This document shows, in pieces, positions 15,546 to 25,129 of a DNA stretch of 64,000 nt. How positions within the stretch are numbered: position 1 is the first letter of the stretch; every line of letters starts with the position of its first letter. A program made the translations under genes and the position numbers. This DNA is from Lachnospiraceae bacterium (GTDB lineage: Bacteria; Bacillota; Clostridia; Lachnospirales; Lachnospiraceae): positions 2,155,030-2,219,029 of the forward strand of contig LR698958.1 in NCBI GenBank assembly GCA_902381685.1, given 5' to 3'. Under the pieces are notes generated by a model, which saw only the letters and a list, made by a program, of their open reading frames with translations, did not search any database and was not told where the DNA came from.

Positions 15546-18008
15546 CTATACGTCAATCGTCACCTTATCCAGTTTCCAGATTTCATCTACATATTCCTGA
15601 ATGGTTCTGTCTGATGTAAATTTACCACATGACGCCGTATTTAGCAATGCCATTTTTGACCATCTGTCTACATCTCTGTATGCTTTTTCCACTTCTTCCT
15701 GTGCTGCTGCATAACTTCTGAAGTCTTTCAAAATAAAATATGTGTCCGCACGGTCGCTGCTCTGTGTATTTAACAATGAATTATATAAATCTCTGTACAT
15801 TTCGTGGTCGCCATTGGCATATGTTCCATCTACCAACTGGTCGACAACACGTTTAATTTCCCAATCGCTGTTGTAAATATCCACCGGATTATAGCCGCCA
15901 TAATTTTCATACTGAATAACTTCATCAGAGCTTAATCCAAAAATAAAGGCATTTTCACTTCCGACTTCCTCCACGATTTCCACGTTTGCACCGTCCATTG
16001 TTCCGAGTGTGACAGCCCCGTTTAACATGAATTTCATATTTCCCGTGCCGGAAGCCTCTTTTGATGCTGTTGAAATCTGCTCGCTGACATCTGCCCCCGC
16101 AAAGATAAGTTCCGCATTGGACACACGATAGTCTTCGATAAAGACAACTTTTATCTTGCCGTTAATGCTTCTGTCATTGTTAATCACATCTGCCACAGAG
16201 TTAATTAATTTAATTGTCTGTTTTGCACGTTTATATCCTGCTGCCGCCTTTGCGCCAAAAATAAAAGTTCTCGGATAGAAAGAAAGTTCCGGGTGCTCTT
16301 TTATTTTATTGTACAAATACATGATATGCAGAATATTCAACAACTGACGCTTGTATTCATGAAGTCGTTTTACCTGCACATCAAAAATAGAACGGGGATC
16401 TACTTCAATTCCATTATGCTCTAAAATATATTTTGCAAGGCGTTCCTTGTTCCTGAACTTAATGTCCATGAATTTTTCTCTTTCTTTCACATCATCGGCA
16501 AGAGGTTTTAATTTTGCCATCTGTGAAAGATCTGTAATCCAGCCGTCACCGATATGTTTTGTCACCCAGCCTGCCAGCAGAGGATTTGCGTGAAGAAGAA
16601 ATCTTCTCTGTGTGATTCCGTTTGTCTTGTTATTGAACTTCTCCGGCATCATCTCATAGAAGTCCTTTAACTCTTCATGTTTTAAGATTTCTGTATGAAG
16701 TCTTGCAACACCGTTTACCGAGTATCCCGCAACGATGGCGAGATGCGCCATTTTCACCTGACCGTCGTACAGGATAGCCATTTTACGAACTTTTTCCTCA
16801 TTACCCGGATATTTTGCACGAATCTGTGCTACAAAACGGCGGTTGATTTCCTCCACAATCTGATATACTCGGGGAAGTAACCTTGAGAATAAGTCAATCG
16901 GCCATTTTTCCAACGCTTCCGCCATAATTGTATGGTTTGTATACGCACATGTTTTTGTTGTCACTTCCCATGCTTCGTCCCACTCTAGTCCCTGTTCGTC
17001 CATAAGCAGACGCATTAATTCTGCAACCGCCACGGTAGGGTGGGTATCATTCATCTGAATGGTTACTTTTTCATGGAACTTACGAACATCATCATGCTCT
17101 CTCAGATATTTCTCTATCGCCTCCTGCAAACTTGCAGAAATAAAGAAGTACTGTTGTTTTAAACGGAGTTCTTTTCCGGCATAGTGGTTGTCGTTCGGGT
17201 ATAATACTTCCACTATCGTTTTCGCAAGATTTTCCTGCTCTACAGCCTTCTGATATTCTCCTCTGTCAAATGAGTCTAAATGAAAATCCGTAATCGCCTT
17301 CGCGTCCCAAATACGAAGTGTATTTACGATATTGTTATTGTATCCCACAATCGGCATATCGTATGGAATGGCGAGAACCGACTCATAATCTTCCTGAATA
17401 AACTCACTTCTTTTCGTTTTTTCGTTGTAGTTGATTCGGATATGTCCTCCGAAGCGGACTACTTTTGCGTACTCTTCTCTCCTGATTTCAAAAGGATTTC
17501 CTTCCTTTAACCAATCATCAGGAGTTTCCACCTGAAAACCGTTTTCGATTTTCTGTTTAAACATTCCGTAGTGATAACGGATACCGCAGCCGTAGGCTGC
17601 GTATCCCAAACTTGCAAGAGAATCGAGGAAGCAAGCTGCAAGACGCCCTAAGCCGCCGTTTCCAAGTGCCGCATCAGGTTCCTGGTCCTCAATAACATTT
17701 AAGTCGATTCCCATCTCATCTAACGCCTCTGCCACCTCTTTATAAGCAGTTAAGTTAATGATATTATTTCCTAACGCTCTTCCCATAAGGAACTCCATAG
17801 ACATATAATATACAGTCTTAGGGTCGTCTTTTTTGTACTGCTCCTGTGTCAAAAGCCATCTGTCGATAATCTCATCTTTCACTGCATAAGACACTGCCTG
17901 AAATAACTGTTGCTGACTCGCCTCGTCTATTGTTCTCCGATAAAGTCTTTTTACATTATTTTTCACTGTCTTTTGAAATTCTTCTTTATTAAACTTCTCC
18001 TGCCGCAT
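15546..18008 (-). CDS. glgP: Glycogen/starch/alpha-glucan phosphorylase
   Basis: The 820-residue enzyme releases glucose-1-phosphate from glycogen or maltodextrin with inorganic phosphate. Its length is full for the family. The pyridoxal-phosphate lysine lies in EASGTGNMKFMLNGA, near residue 658. Other blocks are YYMSMEFLMGRALGNN at the start, ALGNGGLGRLAACFLDSLA, and VKRLHEYKRQLLNILH. The start at 18008 has AGGAGG upstream. It follows ileS by only 10 bp, an unusual partner, so glycogen use may partly follow the isoleucine T-box transcript. Confidence 0.95.
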   Translation of the reverse strand: MRQEKFNKEEFQKTVKNNVKRLYRRTIDEASQQQLFQAVSYAVKDEIIDRWLLTQEQYKKDDPKTVYYMSMEFLMGRALGNNIINLTAYKEVAEALDEMGIDLNVIEDQEPDAALGNGGLGRLAACFLDSLASLGYAAYGCGIRYHYGMFKQKIENGFQVETPDDWLKEGNPFEIRREEYAKVVRFGGHIRINYNEKTKRSEFIQEDYESVLAIPYDMPIVGYNNNIVNTLRIWDAKAITDFHLDSFDRGEYQKAVEQENLAKTIVEVLYPNDNHYAGKELRLKQQYFFISASLQEAIEKYLREHDDVRKFHEKVTIQMNDTHPTVAVAELMRLLMDEQGLEWDEAWEVTTKTCAYTNHTIMAEALEKWPIDLFSRLLPRVYQIVEEINRRFVAQIRAKYPGNEEKVRKMAILYDGQVKMAHLAIVAGYSVNGVARLHTEILKHEELKDFYEMMPEKFNNKTNGITQRRFLLHANPLLAGWVTKHIGDGWITDLSQMAKLKPLADDVKEREKFMDIKFRNKERLAKYILEHNGIEVDPRSIFDVQVKRLHEYKRQLLNILHIMYLYNKIKEHPELSFYPRTFIFGAKAAAGYKRAKQTIKLINSVADVINNDRSINGKIKVVFIEDYRVSNAELIFAGADVSEQISTASKEASGTGNMKFMLNGAVTLGTMDGANVEIVEEVGSENAFIFGLSSDEVIQYENYGGYNPVDIYNSDWEIKRVVDQLVDGTYANGDHEMYRDLYNSLLNTQSSDRADTYFILKDFRSYAAAQEEVEKAYRDVDRWSKMALLNTASCGKFTSDRTIQEYVDEIWKLDKVTIDV

Positions 18009-18018
18009 TATGCTCCTC

Positions 18019-21000
18019 CTATTTTTCAACACCCATAGTCACTTTTTCCCCGTTGATGTTCCATTCTTTTGTATAGCCTGCCGGAGTTTTCTTTTCTACT
18101 GATAACGCCAATACTTCCTCACCAATCTGGCTTCCGTACTGTGCAAAAATGCTTTCTGCTTTTTCGCTTCCTTCGTAAGTCACATAAATTTTATCTGTCA
18201 CTTCAAAGTCTGCTTCTTTTCTCATTGTCTGGATTTTACTGATAATTTCACGTACAAATCCTTCCTGTAATAACTCTTCCGTAAGATTTGTATCTAACAC
18301 AACCGTAATTCCATTGTCGCTTTCTGATACATAACCTTCCATCTGAGCAGTTTCAATTAAAAGGTCCTCTCTCGATAAAACAACTTCTTCCCCGTTGATA
18401 TCCAGTTTCAATTCTTCTTTCTCATTTAATTCGTCCATTGCTTTATTTCCGTCCAATTCAGAAAGTGCAGTGCGGATTCCTCCTAACAGTTTTCCATATT
18501 TTGGTCCCACTGTTTTTAACTGCGGTTTAAATGTATAGGAAGTAAAGTCTCTCACGTCATCTGTAAATTTCACTTCTTTTACATTTAATTCTTCAGCAAC
18601 GATTTCTTTATAGAATTCTGATAATTCTTCCTCTGCTTTTACAAACATTGTTCCGATTGGCTGACGGTTCTTGATATTTGCACTGTTACGGCACGCACGC
18701 CCCATAACAACGATTTCCAATACCTCTTCCATATTTCTTTCCAATTCCGTATCAATCCATTCTTCGTTTGCTGCAGGGAAATCACAAAGGTGGATACTTT
18801 CAGGTGCATTTGTATCAATACTTCTTACAAGGTTCTGGTAAATGTCTTCTGTCATAAACGGAATCATAGGCGCTGCCACTTTTGCAACAGTAACAAGTGC
18901 TGTGTAAAGTGTCATGTACGCATTGATTTTGTCCTGTTCCATTCCTTTTGCCCAGAAACGTTCACGGCTTCTTCTTACATACCAGTTACTCATATCGTCC
19001 ACAAATTCCTGTAACGCTCTTGCACTTTCAGGAATGCGGTAGTTTTCCAAGTTATTATCTACTGTTTTAATCAATGTATTCAGTTTAGATAACAGCCATT
19101 TATCCATAACGGTTAATTTATCATATTCCAACGTATATTTTGTCGCATCAAATTCGTCGATATTTGCATACAGTACAAAGAATGCGTATGTGTTCCACAA
19201 TGTACCCATAAACTTTCTCTGTCCTTCTGTTACAATCTTGCCGTGGAAACGGTTTGGAAGCCACGGTGCACTGTTAATATAGAAGTACCAGCGGATCGCA
19301 TCTGCGCCGTACTGTTCTAACGCCTCAAACGGATCAACCGCGTTTCCTTTGGATTTACTCATCTTCTGCCCTTTTTCGTCCTGTACATGGCCTAAAACGA
19401 TAACGTTTTTGTATGGCGCTTCATTAAATACAAGCGTTGAAATGGCAAGTAGTGAGTAGAACCAGCCTCTTGTCTGGTCAACCGCCTCTGAAATAAAGTT
19501 TGCCGGGAACTGCTGTTCAAACAATTCTTTATTCTCAAACGGATAATGATGCTGTGCGAATGGCATTGCCCCGCTGTCAAACCAGCAGTCGATTACTTCC
19601 GGCACTCTGTGCATTTCTTTTCCACAATGAGGACATTTAATTGTAACTTTATCAATAAACGGACGATGTAATTCAATATCGTCAGGACAGTTATCGGACA
19701 TCTCTTTTAACTCTGCAATACTTCCGATAGAATGCATATGTCCACACTCACATTCCCATACATTTAACGGTGTTCCCCAATAACGGTTACGGCTGATTCC
19801 CCAGTCCTGAACGTTTTCCAGCCAGTCACCGAAACGCCCTTTACCGATACTTTCCGGAATCCAGTTAATTGTATTGTTATTTCTGATCAAATCATCTTTT
19901 ACCGCAGTCATCTTAATGAACCATGATTCGCGGGCATAGTAGATAAGTGGTGTGTCACAACGCCAGCAGTGTGGATAACTGTGTTCAAAATTCGGAGCGG
20001 AGAATAAAAGTCCTCTCTTTTCCAAATCTTCCAATACAAATGGATCTGCTTTTTTACAGAATACTCCCTTCCACGGAGTTTCCTCTGCCATCTCACCTTT
20101 TTCATCTACTAACTGAAGGAACGGTAAATCGTATTTACGTCCTACCTGAGCATCGTCCTCACCAAATGCAGGTGCAATATGAACAACACCTGTTCCGTCC
20201 GTAAGTGTAACATATGTGTCACAAGTAACATAATATGCCTTTTTATTTAATTCTACGAATGGGAATAACGGCTCATATTCTTTTCCTTCCAGTTCTTTTC
20301 CCATATAGCGTTCTACTACTTCCACGTCACCTTCCAGCACACTGTCAAGCAATGCTTCTGCCATATAATATGTGTATCCGTCATTTTTTACTTTCACATA
20401 TGTTTCTTCCGGATTTACACAGAGTGCAACGTTTGAAGGAAGTGTCCACGGTGTTGTTGTCCATGCTAAAATATAAGCATCTTCATCTTTTACCTTAAAT
20501 CTTACGATTGCCGATTTTTCTTTTACATCTTTATATCCCTGTGCAACCTCGTGGCTTGAAAGCGGAGTCCCGCAGCGCGGACAATATGGAACGATTTTGT
20601 ATCCTTTATATAAAAGTCCTTTGTCCCAAATCTGTTTCAATGCCCACCACTCAGATTCAATAAAATTATTGTCGTATGTTACATATGGGTGTTCCATATC
20701 TGCCCAGAAACCGACTGTGGCAGAGAAATCTTCCCACATTCCTTTGTATTTCCAAACACTCTCTTTACAGTGAGAGATAAACGGCTCTAATCCGTACTCT
20801 TCAATCTGTTCTTTTCCGTCCAAACCTAAAAGTTTCTCCACTTCAAGTTCCACCGGAAGACCGTGTGTATCCCAGCCTGCTTTTCTTGGTACCATGTACC
20901 CTTTCATTGTACGGTATCTCGGAATCATATCCTTGATAACACGGGTAAGCACATGACCGATATGAGGTTTACCGTTTGCTGTCGGCGGGCCGTCATAGAA

Positions 21001-21126
21001 TGTGTATGTCTCTCCTTCTTTGCGGTTTTCCATACTTTTTTTGAAAATGTCATTTTCTTCCCAAAATTTCTCGATTTTCTTTTCTCTGTCCACGAATTTC
21101 AAATCCGTTGATACTTTCTGATACAT
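18019..21126 (-). CDS. ileS: Isoleucyl-tRNA synthetase, type 2
   Basis: The 1035-residue class I synthetase charges tRNA-Ile. The HIGH motif is at residues 55-58 (PPTANGKPHIGH) and the KMSKS signature near residue 590 (GQKMSKSKGNAVDP). An editing CP1 domain and zinc-type CxxC pairs (CPRCG, CPHCG) are present. The length and the TFYDGPPTANG start place it in the eukaryote-like type 2 group, the group associated with natural mupirocin tolerance. It is controlled by the T-box leader directly upstream and is followed by glgP. Confidence 0.96.
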   Translation of the reverse strand: MYQKVSTDLKFVDREKKIEKFWEENDIFKKSMENRKEGETYTFYDGPPTANGKPHIGHVLTRVIKDMIPRYRTMKGYMVPRKAGWDTHGLPVELEVEKLLGLDGKEQIEEYGLEPFISHCKESVWKYKGMWEDFSATVGFWADMEHPYVTYDNNFIESEWWALKQIWDKGLLYKGYKIVPYCPRCGTPLSSHEVAQGYKDVKEKSAIVRFKVKDEDAYILAWTTTPWTLPSNVALCVNPEETYVKVKNDGYTYYMAEALLDSVLEGDVEVVERYMGKELEGKEYEPLFPFVELNKKAYYVTCDTYVTLTDGTGVVHIAPAFGEDDAQVGRKYDLPFLQLVDEKGEMAEETPWKGVFCKKADPFVLEDLEKRGLLFSAPNFEHSYPHCWRCDTPLIYYARESWFIKMTAVKDDLIRNNNTINWIPESIGKGRFGDWLENVQDWGISRNRYWGTPLNVWECECGHMHSIGSIAELKEMSDNCPDDIELHRPFIDKVTIKCPHCGKEMHRVPEVIDCWFDSGAMPFAQHHYPFENKELFEQQFPANFISEAVDQTRGWFYSLLAISTLVFNEAPYKNVIVLGHVQDEKGQKMSKSKGNAVDPFEALEQYGADAIRWYFYINSAPWLPNRFHGKIVTEGQRKFMGTLWNTYAFFVLYANIDEFDATKYTLEYDKLTVMDKWLLSKLNTLIKTVDNNLENYRIPESARALQEFVDDMSNWYVRRSRERFWAKGMEQDKINAYMTLYTALVTVAKVAAPMIPFMTEDIYQNLVRSIDTNAPESIHLCDFPAANEEWIDTELERNMEEVLEIVVMGRACRNSANIKNRQPIGTMFVKAEEELSEFYKEIVAEELNVKEVKFTDDVRDFTSYTFKPQLKTVGPKYGKLLGGIRTALSELDGNKAMDELNEKEELKLDINGEEVVLSREDLLIETAQMEGYVSESDNGITVVLDTNLTEELLQEGFVREIISKIQTMRKEADFEVTDKIYVTYEGSEKAESIFAQYGSQIGEEVLALSVEKKTPAGYTKEWNINGEKVTMGVEK

Positions 21127-21173
21127 AATTTCCTCCTCTTATGATTAATTTATGCTCTTTGTAGATTCTGATA

Positions 21174-21433
21174 AAAAAATAAAACTCCCGTCCGTAATAG
21201 GACGAGAGTTACTAAACTGTCGTTTAACCACCTGTTACACCATACTTCCATATGCGTTCTTTTTAACGGTAGAAAACCGGCAGAACTTATACATCGCATC
21301 TCGCAATTTTCAGCATCTGCAACTCAGAAGTGATTTTCAAACAATCCCTACTCGCATCGGATTCTCACCGCCACCGACTCTCTTTGCCTTTTGAAAAAGT
21401 TCTACTCTCTTCGTCATTGTTTTTTTCATATCC
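21174..21433 (-). ncRNA. T-box leader of ileS
   Basis: A leader of about 260 bases precedes ileS on the minus strand. Near its 3' end is the T-box element (ACAGGTGGTTAAAC, + 21223-21236), then a terminator with AACTCTCGTCC / GGACGGGAGTT arms (21210-21183) and a T-run. The 5' part pairs AGAACTT with AAGTTCT to close stem I and has an AGAGAGTCGGTGG segment typical of such leaders. Uncharged tRNA-Ile should stabilise the antiterminator. I could not fix the specifier codon with certainty. The remaining gap to 21581 shows nothing else. Confidence 0.85.
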
Positions 21434-21439
21434 TTTTTT

Positions 21440-21469
21440 ATTATAGTAAGAAAACCCTTAAACTGTCAA
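21440..21469 (-). promoter_or_regulatory. Sigma-A promoter of the ileS T-box transcript
   Basis: TTGACA (21469-21464) and TATAAT (21445-21440) are both perfect, with an 18-bp spacer. The predicted start is near 21433. Confidence 0.85.
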
Positions 21470-21581
21470 GGATTTAATATTATCAGACTATACTGATTAT
21501 AATATGGTGTTTTCTCTTGTTATGTGATACAATATATAAAATAATTATTTTTACTGTACATTTATAGGAGGGAGCGATTAC

Positions 21582-22184
21582 ATGGATAAGAAGATTATTA
21601 CTATCGGACGACAATTTGGCAGCAATGGACGTATTATCGGTCGTGAACTGGCTAATCGCCTTGGAATCAACTGTTATGACAAGGGATTAATCAAACTCGC
21701 AGCTGAACATACGGACATTCCTTACGAACAGCTAAAACTGGTTGATGAAAAGAAAGAAAAACCGTGGCAGTATCAGGTGGACATTGACGACAATTTAGAT
21801 AAACAATATCGTTATGGCCATATCGATGAAGTACTGTTTGATTTGCAGTCGAAAGTTATTCAGGACTTAGCGTCCAAAGAAAACTGTATCTTTGTGGGAA
21901 GATGTGCCGACTATGTTTTGAGAAATGAAAAACACTGCAAAAATATTTATCTTTTCGCCCCAACTGATTTTCGTGTCAAAACGGTCATGGAGCGTTACGG
22001 TATTCCGGAAAAGAAAGCCTGCACGTTGGTAAAAAAGGTGGATAAGGACCGCAGTTACTATTATAACTTTTATACCGACAAAGACTGGCACGATGCAAAG
22101 AGTTATCATCTTGCCATCGACACAAGTACTTTTACTTTAAAAGAAGTGGTGGACATCTTAGAACTCATCTACAATAACTTATAG
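21582..22184 (+). CDS. Cytidylate kinase-like family protein
   Basis: The 200-residue protein belongs to the cytidylate-kinase-like P-loop family. It opens with IITIGRQFGSNGRIIGRELA and has FVGRCADYVL and a late KDRSYYYNFYTDKDW lid-like segment with HLAIDTS. The P-loop is GRQFGSNGR, lacking the classic GK[ST], as is usual in this family, so CMP kinase activity is not assured. Its ribosome site is AGGAGGGAG. It is monocistronic, divergent from ileS, and ends at a shared terminator. Confidence 0.85.
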   Translation: MDKKIITIGRQFGSNGRIIGRELANRLGINCYDKGLIKLAAEHTDIPYEQLKLVDEKKEKPWQYQVDIDDNLDKQYRYGHIDEVLFDLQSKVIQDLASKENCIFVGRCADYVLRNEKHCKNIYLFAPTDFRVKTVMERYGIPEKKACTLVKKVDKDRSYYYNFYTDKDWHDAKSYHLAIDTSTFTLKEVVDILELIYNNL

Positions 22185-22186
22185 CA

Positions 22187-22224
22187 AAAAGGAACTTCAC
22201 GGTTGTTCCGTTGAAGTTCCTTTT
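22187..22224. terminator. Bidirectional terminator
   Basis: AAAAGGAACTTCA (22187-22199) pairs with TGAAGTTCCTTTT (22212-22224), with A- and T-runs at the two ends. It serves both convergent genes. Confidence 0.88.
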
Positions 22225-22226
22225 GT

Positions 22227-23498
22227 TTATGATCTGTTCCGTTTTCTTTTTTTTCTGCGAATTGTATTTAAAATGAGAAGAACGGTAAACCCGATAATCA
22301 GAAGTAGAATAACCGCGATAATCGTTTTCATCAGAAACGTATCACTCTTCTTTGTTTCAGGCTCTTTTTTTGTTTCCTTTTTCACTTCTTTTATCTTTGC
22401 CTTTGTCTCTCCCACAAATTGTCCTTCATAACAATAATTCACTTTATCTTTCTCATATTGCCGGCTCAGTTGATTAAACTCTATATTTTTCGGTAAAGTC
22501 ACACAGGCTTCCCCGTCAATGTCGCTTACCTTATCTGATTTCTCGTTGGCAGAAATATTTACTTCCCGAAAATTATTAAAGGCGTAATCGCAAATTTTCT
22601 TTGTATCTTCAAAAGTATCTCTCCGCGACCTCATAATAACTGCCACGATTTCCATATCGCCCTGTTCCATAACCGTCACAAGTGTATTATAAGCTTTTTC
22701 CGTATAACCCGTTTTCCCGCCAATACAACGATTATCATGATATTTCCCATTCAAAAGCATTTTATGTTTCTGCTGAAAGATTCTCGGTTCACTTTCCATA
22801 TTAGTCGGCGGAATCGTATACTGCAACGTCTGTACAATATCTAACAATTCCTGATGACTAAATGCCGCCCGCGCAATCAGCGCCATATCTCTTGCAGAAG
22901 TATAGTGCTGTTCGTCAAACATTCCGTTTGTATTAATAAAATGTGTATGTGTACAACCTAATTCTTTTGCCTTATCATTCATCATTTTAATGAAATTTTC
23001 GTGTGTGCCACCTACCGTTTCCCCGATAGCATAAGCCACTTCATTTGCTGAAGCAAGCATCAATGCGTGGAGCGCATCTTTCATGGTGATTTCTTCTCCT
23101 GCCTTCATGGCAATGTGGGCATATCCCGGTTCCAATGACTGAATACTTTCCTCCGAAAATTTCACCATATCTGTCATCTGTGAATTTTCAATGGCAACTA
23201 AGGCTGTCAATATTTTCGTAATGCTCGCCGGATATCTCTCCTCGTCAATTCCTTTTGCATACAGGATTGCTCCTGTCTTCATATCCATTACAATGGCGGA
23301 GTCTCCGTAGACCTGTGGTCCCTGCGGCCAGTTTTGTATTGCGTTACTCTCTATTGTTTTATTATAAGACGCCTGTATCTCCGCCTCTTTTGTCTGTTCA
23401 GGTGTCATCTGCTCCGTTGCCTGAACATATCCTCCACATTGAAAAATCAGAACCATGCTGAGCAAAATTCCAATTCCTCTTTTTATTCTATTTCTCAT
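22227..23498 (-). CDS. D-alanyl-D-alanine carboxypeptidase (PBP5/DacF type)
   Basis: The 423-residue penicillin-binding protein trims the terminal D-Ala of peptidoglycan stem peptides. It has a signal peptide (about 1-27). The catalytic motifs are S92-x-x-K95 (ASITK), S150-A-N152 and K261-T-G. An Ig-like PBP5 C-terminal domain follows, then a membrane helix (about 385-410) and a basic RRKKRKRNRS tail, so it is anchored at both stages. The ribosome site is GGAGG. Sporulation-specific DacF or vegetative DacA cannot be told apart from sequence. Confidence 0.92.
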   Translation of the reverse strand: MRNRIKRGIGILLSMVLIFQCGGYVQATEQMTPEQTKEAEIQASYNKTIESNAIQNWPQGPQVYGDSAIVMDMKTGAILYAKGIDEERYPASITKILTALVAIENSQMTDMVKFSEESIQSLEPGYAHIAMKAGEEITMKDALHALMLASANEVAYAIGETVGGTHENFIKMMNDKAKELGCTHTHFINTNGMFDEQHYTSARDMALIARAAFSHQELLDIVQTLQYTIPPTNMESEPRIFQQKHKMLLNGKYHDNRCIGGKTGYTEKAYNTLVTVMEQGDMEIVAVIMRSRRDTFEDTKKICDYAFNNFREVNISANEKSDKVSDIDGEACVTLPKNIEFNQLSRQYEKDKVNYCYEGQFVGETKAKIKEVKKETKKEPETKKSDTFLMKTIIAVILLLIIGFTVLLILNTIRRKKRKRNRS

Positions 23499-23569
23499 TT
23501 ATTTTCCTCCGATATTTTTACACACACGATATCAGTATATATGAAATAGGGAGAAAAAACAATGTTTTC

Positions 23570-24187
23570 TTAATCTTCTATAATTTTGCCGTCTGTTGAG
23601 ATAACGACAACTCTCCACGGAATAAACTTACCGCTCTTTTGCAAAGCGTTTTTCACCGCATTTTCAATACCGCCACAGCATGGAACTTCCATTCTGACAA
23701 CCGTCACGCTTTTCAAATTATTGTTTGCAATAATCTCTGTCAGTTTCTCTGTATAGTTTCCCTCATCAAGTTTAGGGCAGCCTATAAGTGTAATTCTATT
23801 CTTGATAAATTCATTGTGAAAATTACCGTAAGCGTATGCCGTACAGTCTGCTGCCACAAGCAGATTTGCATTATCAAAATATGGCGCATTTACAGGCACA
23901 AGTTTAATCTGTACAGGCCACTGTGAAAGTTGTCCTGCTCCATGTTCTTTTTTTCTTTTCGCCTCCATAACTGCCGCTTCATTGTAAGCAGGAGCCTCTC
24001 TCTCCTCAAATCGAATCGCATCAACCGGACAGGCAGGCAGACAATCGCCCAATCCGTCACAATAATCTTCCCGCATCAATTTCGCCTTTCCATCAACCAT
24101 CTCGATTGCTCCCTCGTGACAGGCAGATGCGCAGGCGCCGCAACCGTTACATTTTTCTTCATTAATTTTAATAATTTTTCTAATCAT
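23570..24187 (-). CDS. 4Fe-4S ferredoxin-type protein
   Basis: The 205-residue protein starts with a full cluster motif (C13-x2-C16-x2-C19-x3-C23). The second motif has Leu in place of one Cys (CDGLGDCLPACP), a pattern I know from similar proteins. The rest contains further cysteines (ADC, IGCP, VPCCGG) and resembles small NADH-ubiquinone/coenzyme-F420-type iron-sulfur proteins. Its electron partner is unknown. The divergent Crp/Fnr gene and a palindrome at about -41.5 of its promoter suggest activation by that regulator. The start at 24187 is behind AAAGGAG. Confidence 0.85.
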   Translation of the reverse strand: MIRKIIKINEEKCNGCGACASACHEGAIEMVDGKAKLMREDYCDGLGDCLPACPVDAIRFEEREAPAYNEAAVMEAKRKKEHGAGQLSQWPVQIKLVPVNAPYFDNANLLVAADCTAYAYGNFHNEFIKNRITLIGCPKLDEGNYTEKLTEIIANNNLKSVTVVRMEVPCCGGIENAVKNALQKSGKFIPWRVVVISTDGKIIED

Positions 24188-24218
24188 ATATTTAATTCTC
24201 CTTTGACTTTCTGCCCAT

Positions 24219-24260
24219 AGTATACTATACTAATCAGAACAAAACGGTTGTATATACAAC
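24219..24260 (-). promoter_or_regulatory. Ferredoxin promoter with Crp/Fnr-type palindrome
   Basis: A perfect 14-bp palindrome GTTGTATATACAAC lies at 24247-24260. On the minus strand overlapping -10 candidates TATAGT (24229-24224) and TATACT (24224-24219) occur without a good -35. Starting from TATACT, the palindrome centre falls near -41.5, the class II activator position. It also lies 15 bases before the regulator's own start, so autorepression is possible. Confidence 0.55.
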
Positions 24261-24274
24261 AGAATTGAGGGTTT

Positions 24275-24943
24275 ATGAAAGAATATTTGACTGTTTTAAA
24301 AAAATCACAATTGTTTTCAGGTATACGGGAAAACGAAATCGAATTGATATTTGACTGCCTGAAAGCAAAACTGCGCACATACAAAAAGGGCGAATTTGTC
24401 TTCCGCCAAGGGGAATATATTCATTATATTACTATCTTAGTCGAGGGGACGCTCCATATACAAAAAGATGACTTTTGGGGAAATCGAAGCATTGTAAATC
24501 AAATAAACGCAGGGGAAATGTTTGGCGAGGCCTATGCCGCACCCGGAAGTGAACCTCTATTAAACGATGTTATCGCCATCGAAGAAAGTAAGGTCATGTT
24601 TTTAGATATACAGAAAATCCTTACCGTCTGTTCCTCCGCCTGCACATTTCACTCACTATTGATACAGAATCTCTTTTACGCCATTTCTGCTAAAAACAGG
24701 GGACTTGTGCAGAAACTGGGACACATGTCAAAAAGAACAACAAAAGAAAAACTGCTTTCTTACCTTTCCGAACAGGCCAAAAAGCATAAAAGCGCTGCCT
24801 TTGATGTGCCTTTTAACCGCCAGCAGCTTGCAGATTTTCTCTCGGTGGATAGAAGCGCCATGTCCAATGAATTGTGCAAATTAAGAGATGAAGGATTATT
24901 GTCATTTTCAAGAAATCATTTTGTTCTTTTGGAGAAGGGGTAG
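24275..24943 (+). CDS. Crp/Fnr-family transcription regulator
   Basis: The 222-residue protein has an N-terminal cyclic-nucleotide-binding-like beta barrel (about 15-130, with FVFRQGEYIHYITILVEGT). A long dimer helix and a C-terminal helix-turn-helix follow (about 180-210, FNRQQLADFLSVDRSAMS). The four-cysteine iron-sulfur ligand set of FNR is absent. Similar regulators in anaerobes sense nitric oxide or redox through haem or other ligands. It is divergent from the ferredoxin gene and probably controls it. No strong ribosome site is seen (GAATTGAGGG). The 186 bases after it hold no gene. Confidence 0.87.
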   Translation: MKEYLTVLKKSQLFSGIRENEIELIFDCLKAKLRTYKKGEFVFRQGEYIHYITILVEGTLHIQKDDFWGNRSIVNQINAGEMFGEAYAAPGSEPLLNDVIAIEESKVMFLDIQKILTVCSSACTFHSLLIQNLFYAISAKNRGLVQKLGHMSKRTTKEKLLSYLSEQAKKHKSAAFDVPFNRQQLADFLSVDRSAMSNELCKLRDEGLLSFSRNHFVLLEKG

Positions 24944-25129
24944 ATTGTCTCTTCTTCAATTTTTAACATTTTTTGCACACGCTAAAACATTGTGTTTTAC
25001 CCAAAATAGATAAGAATCGGAAATACCCGCATAAACAAACCTCTGTTATCCCCAAACATCTGCGGTTCTATGATTTTTATCCCCTGTAATTTTGTTTCTG
25101 TTACCTTTATTTGTGCATAGGTTCTCCTC

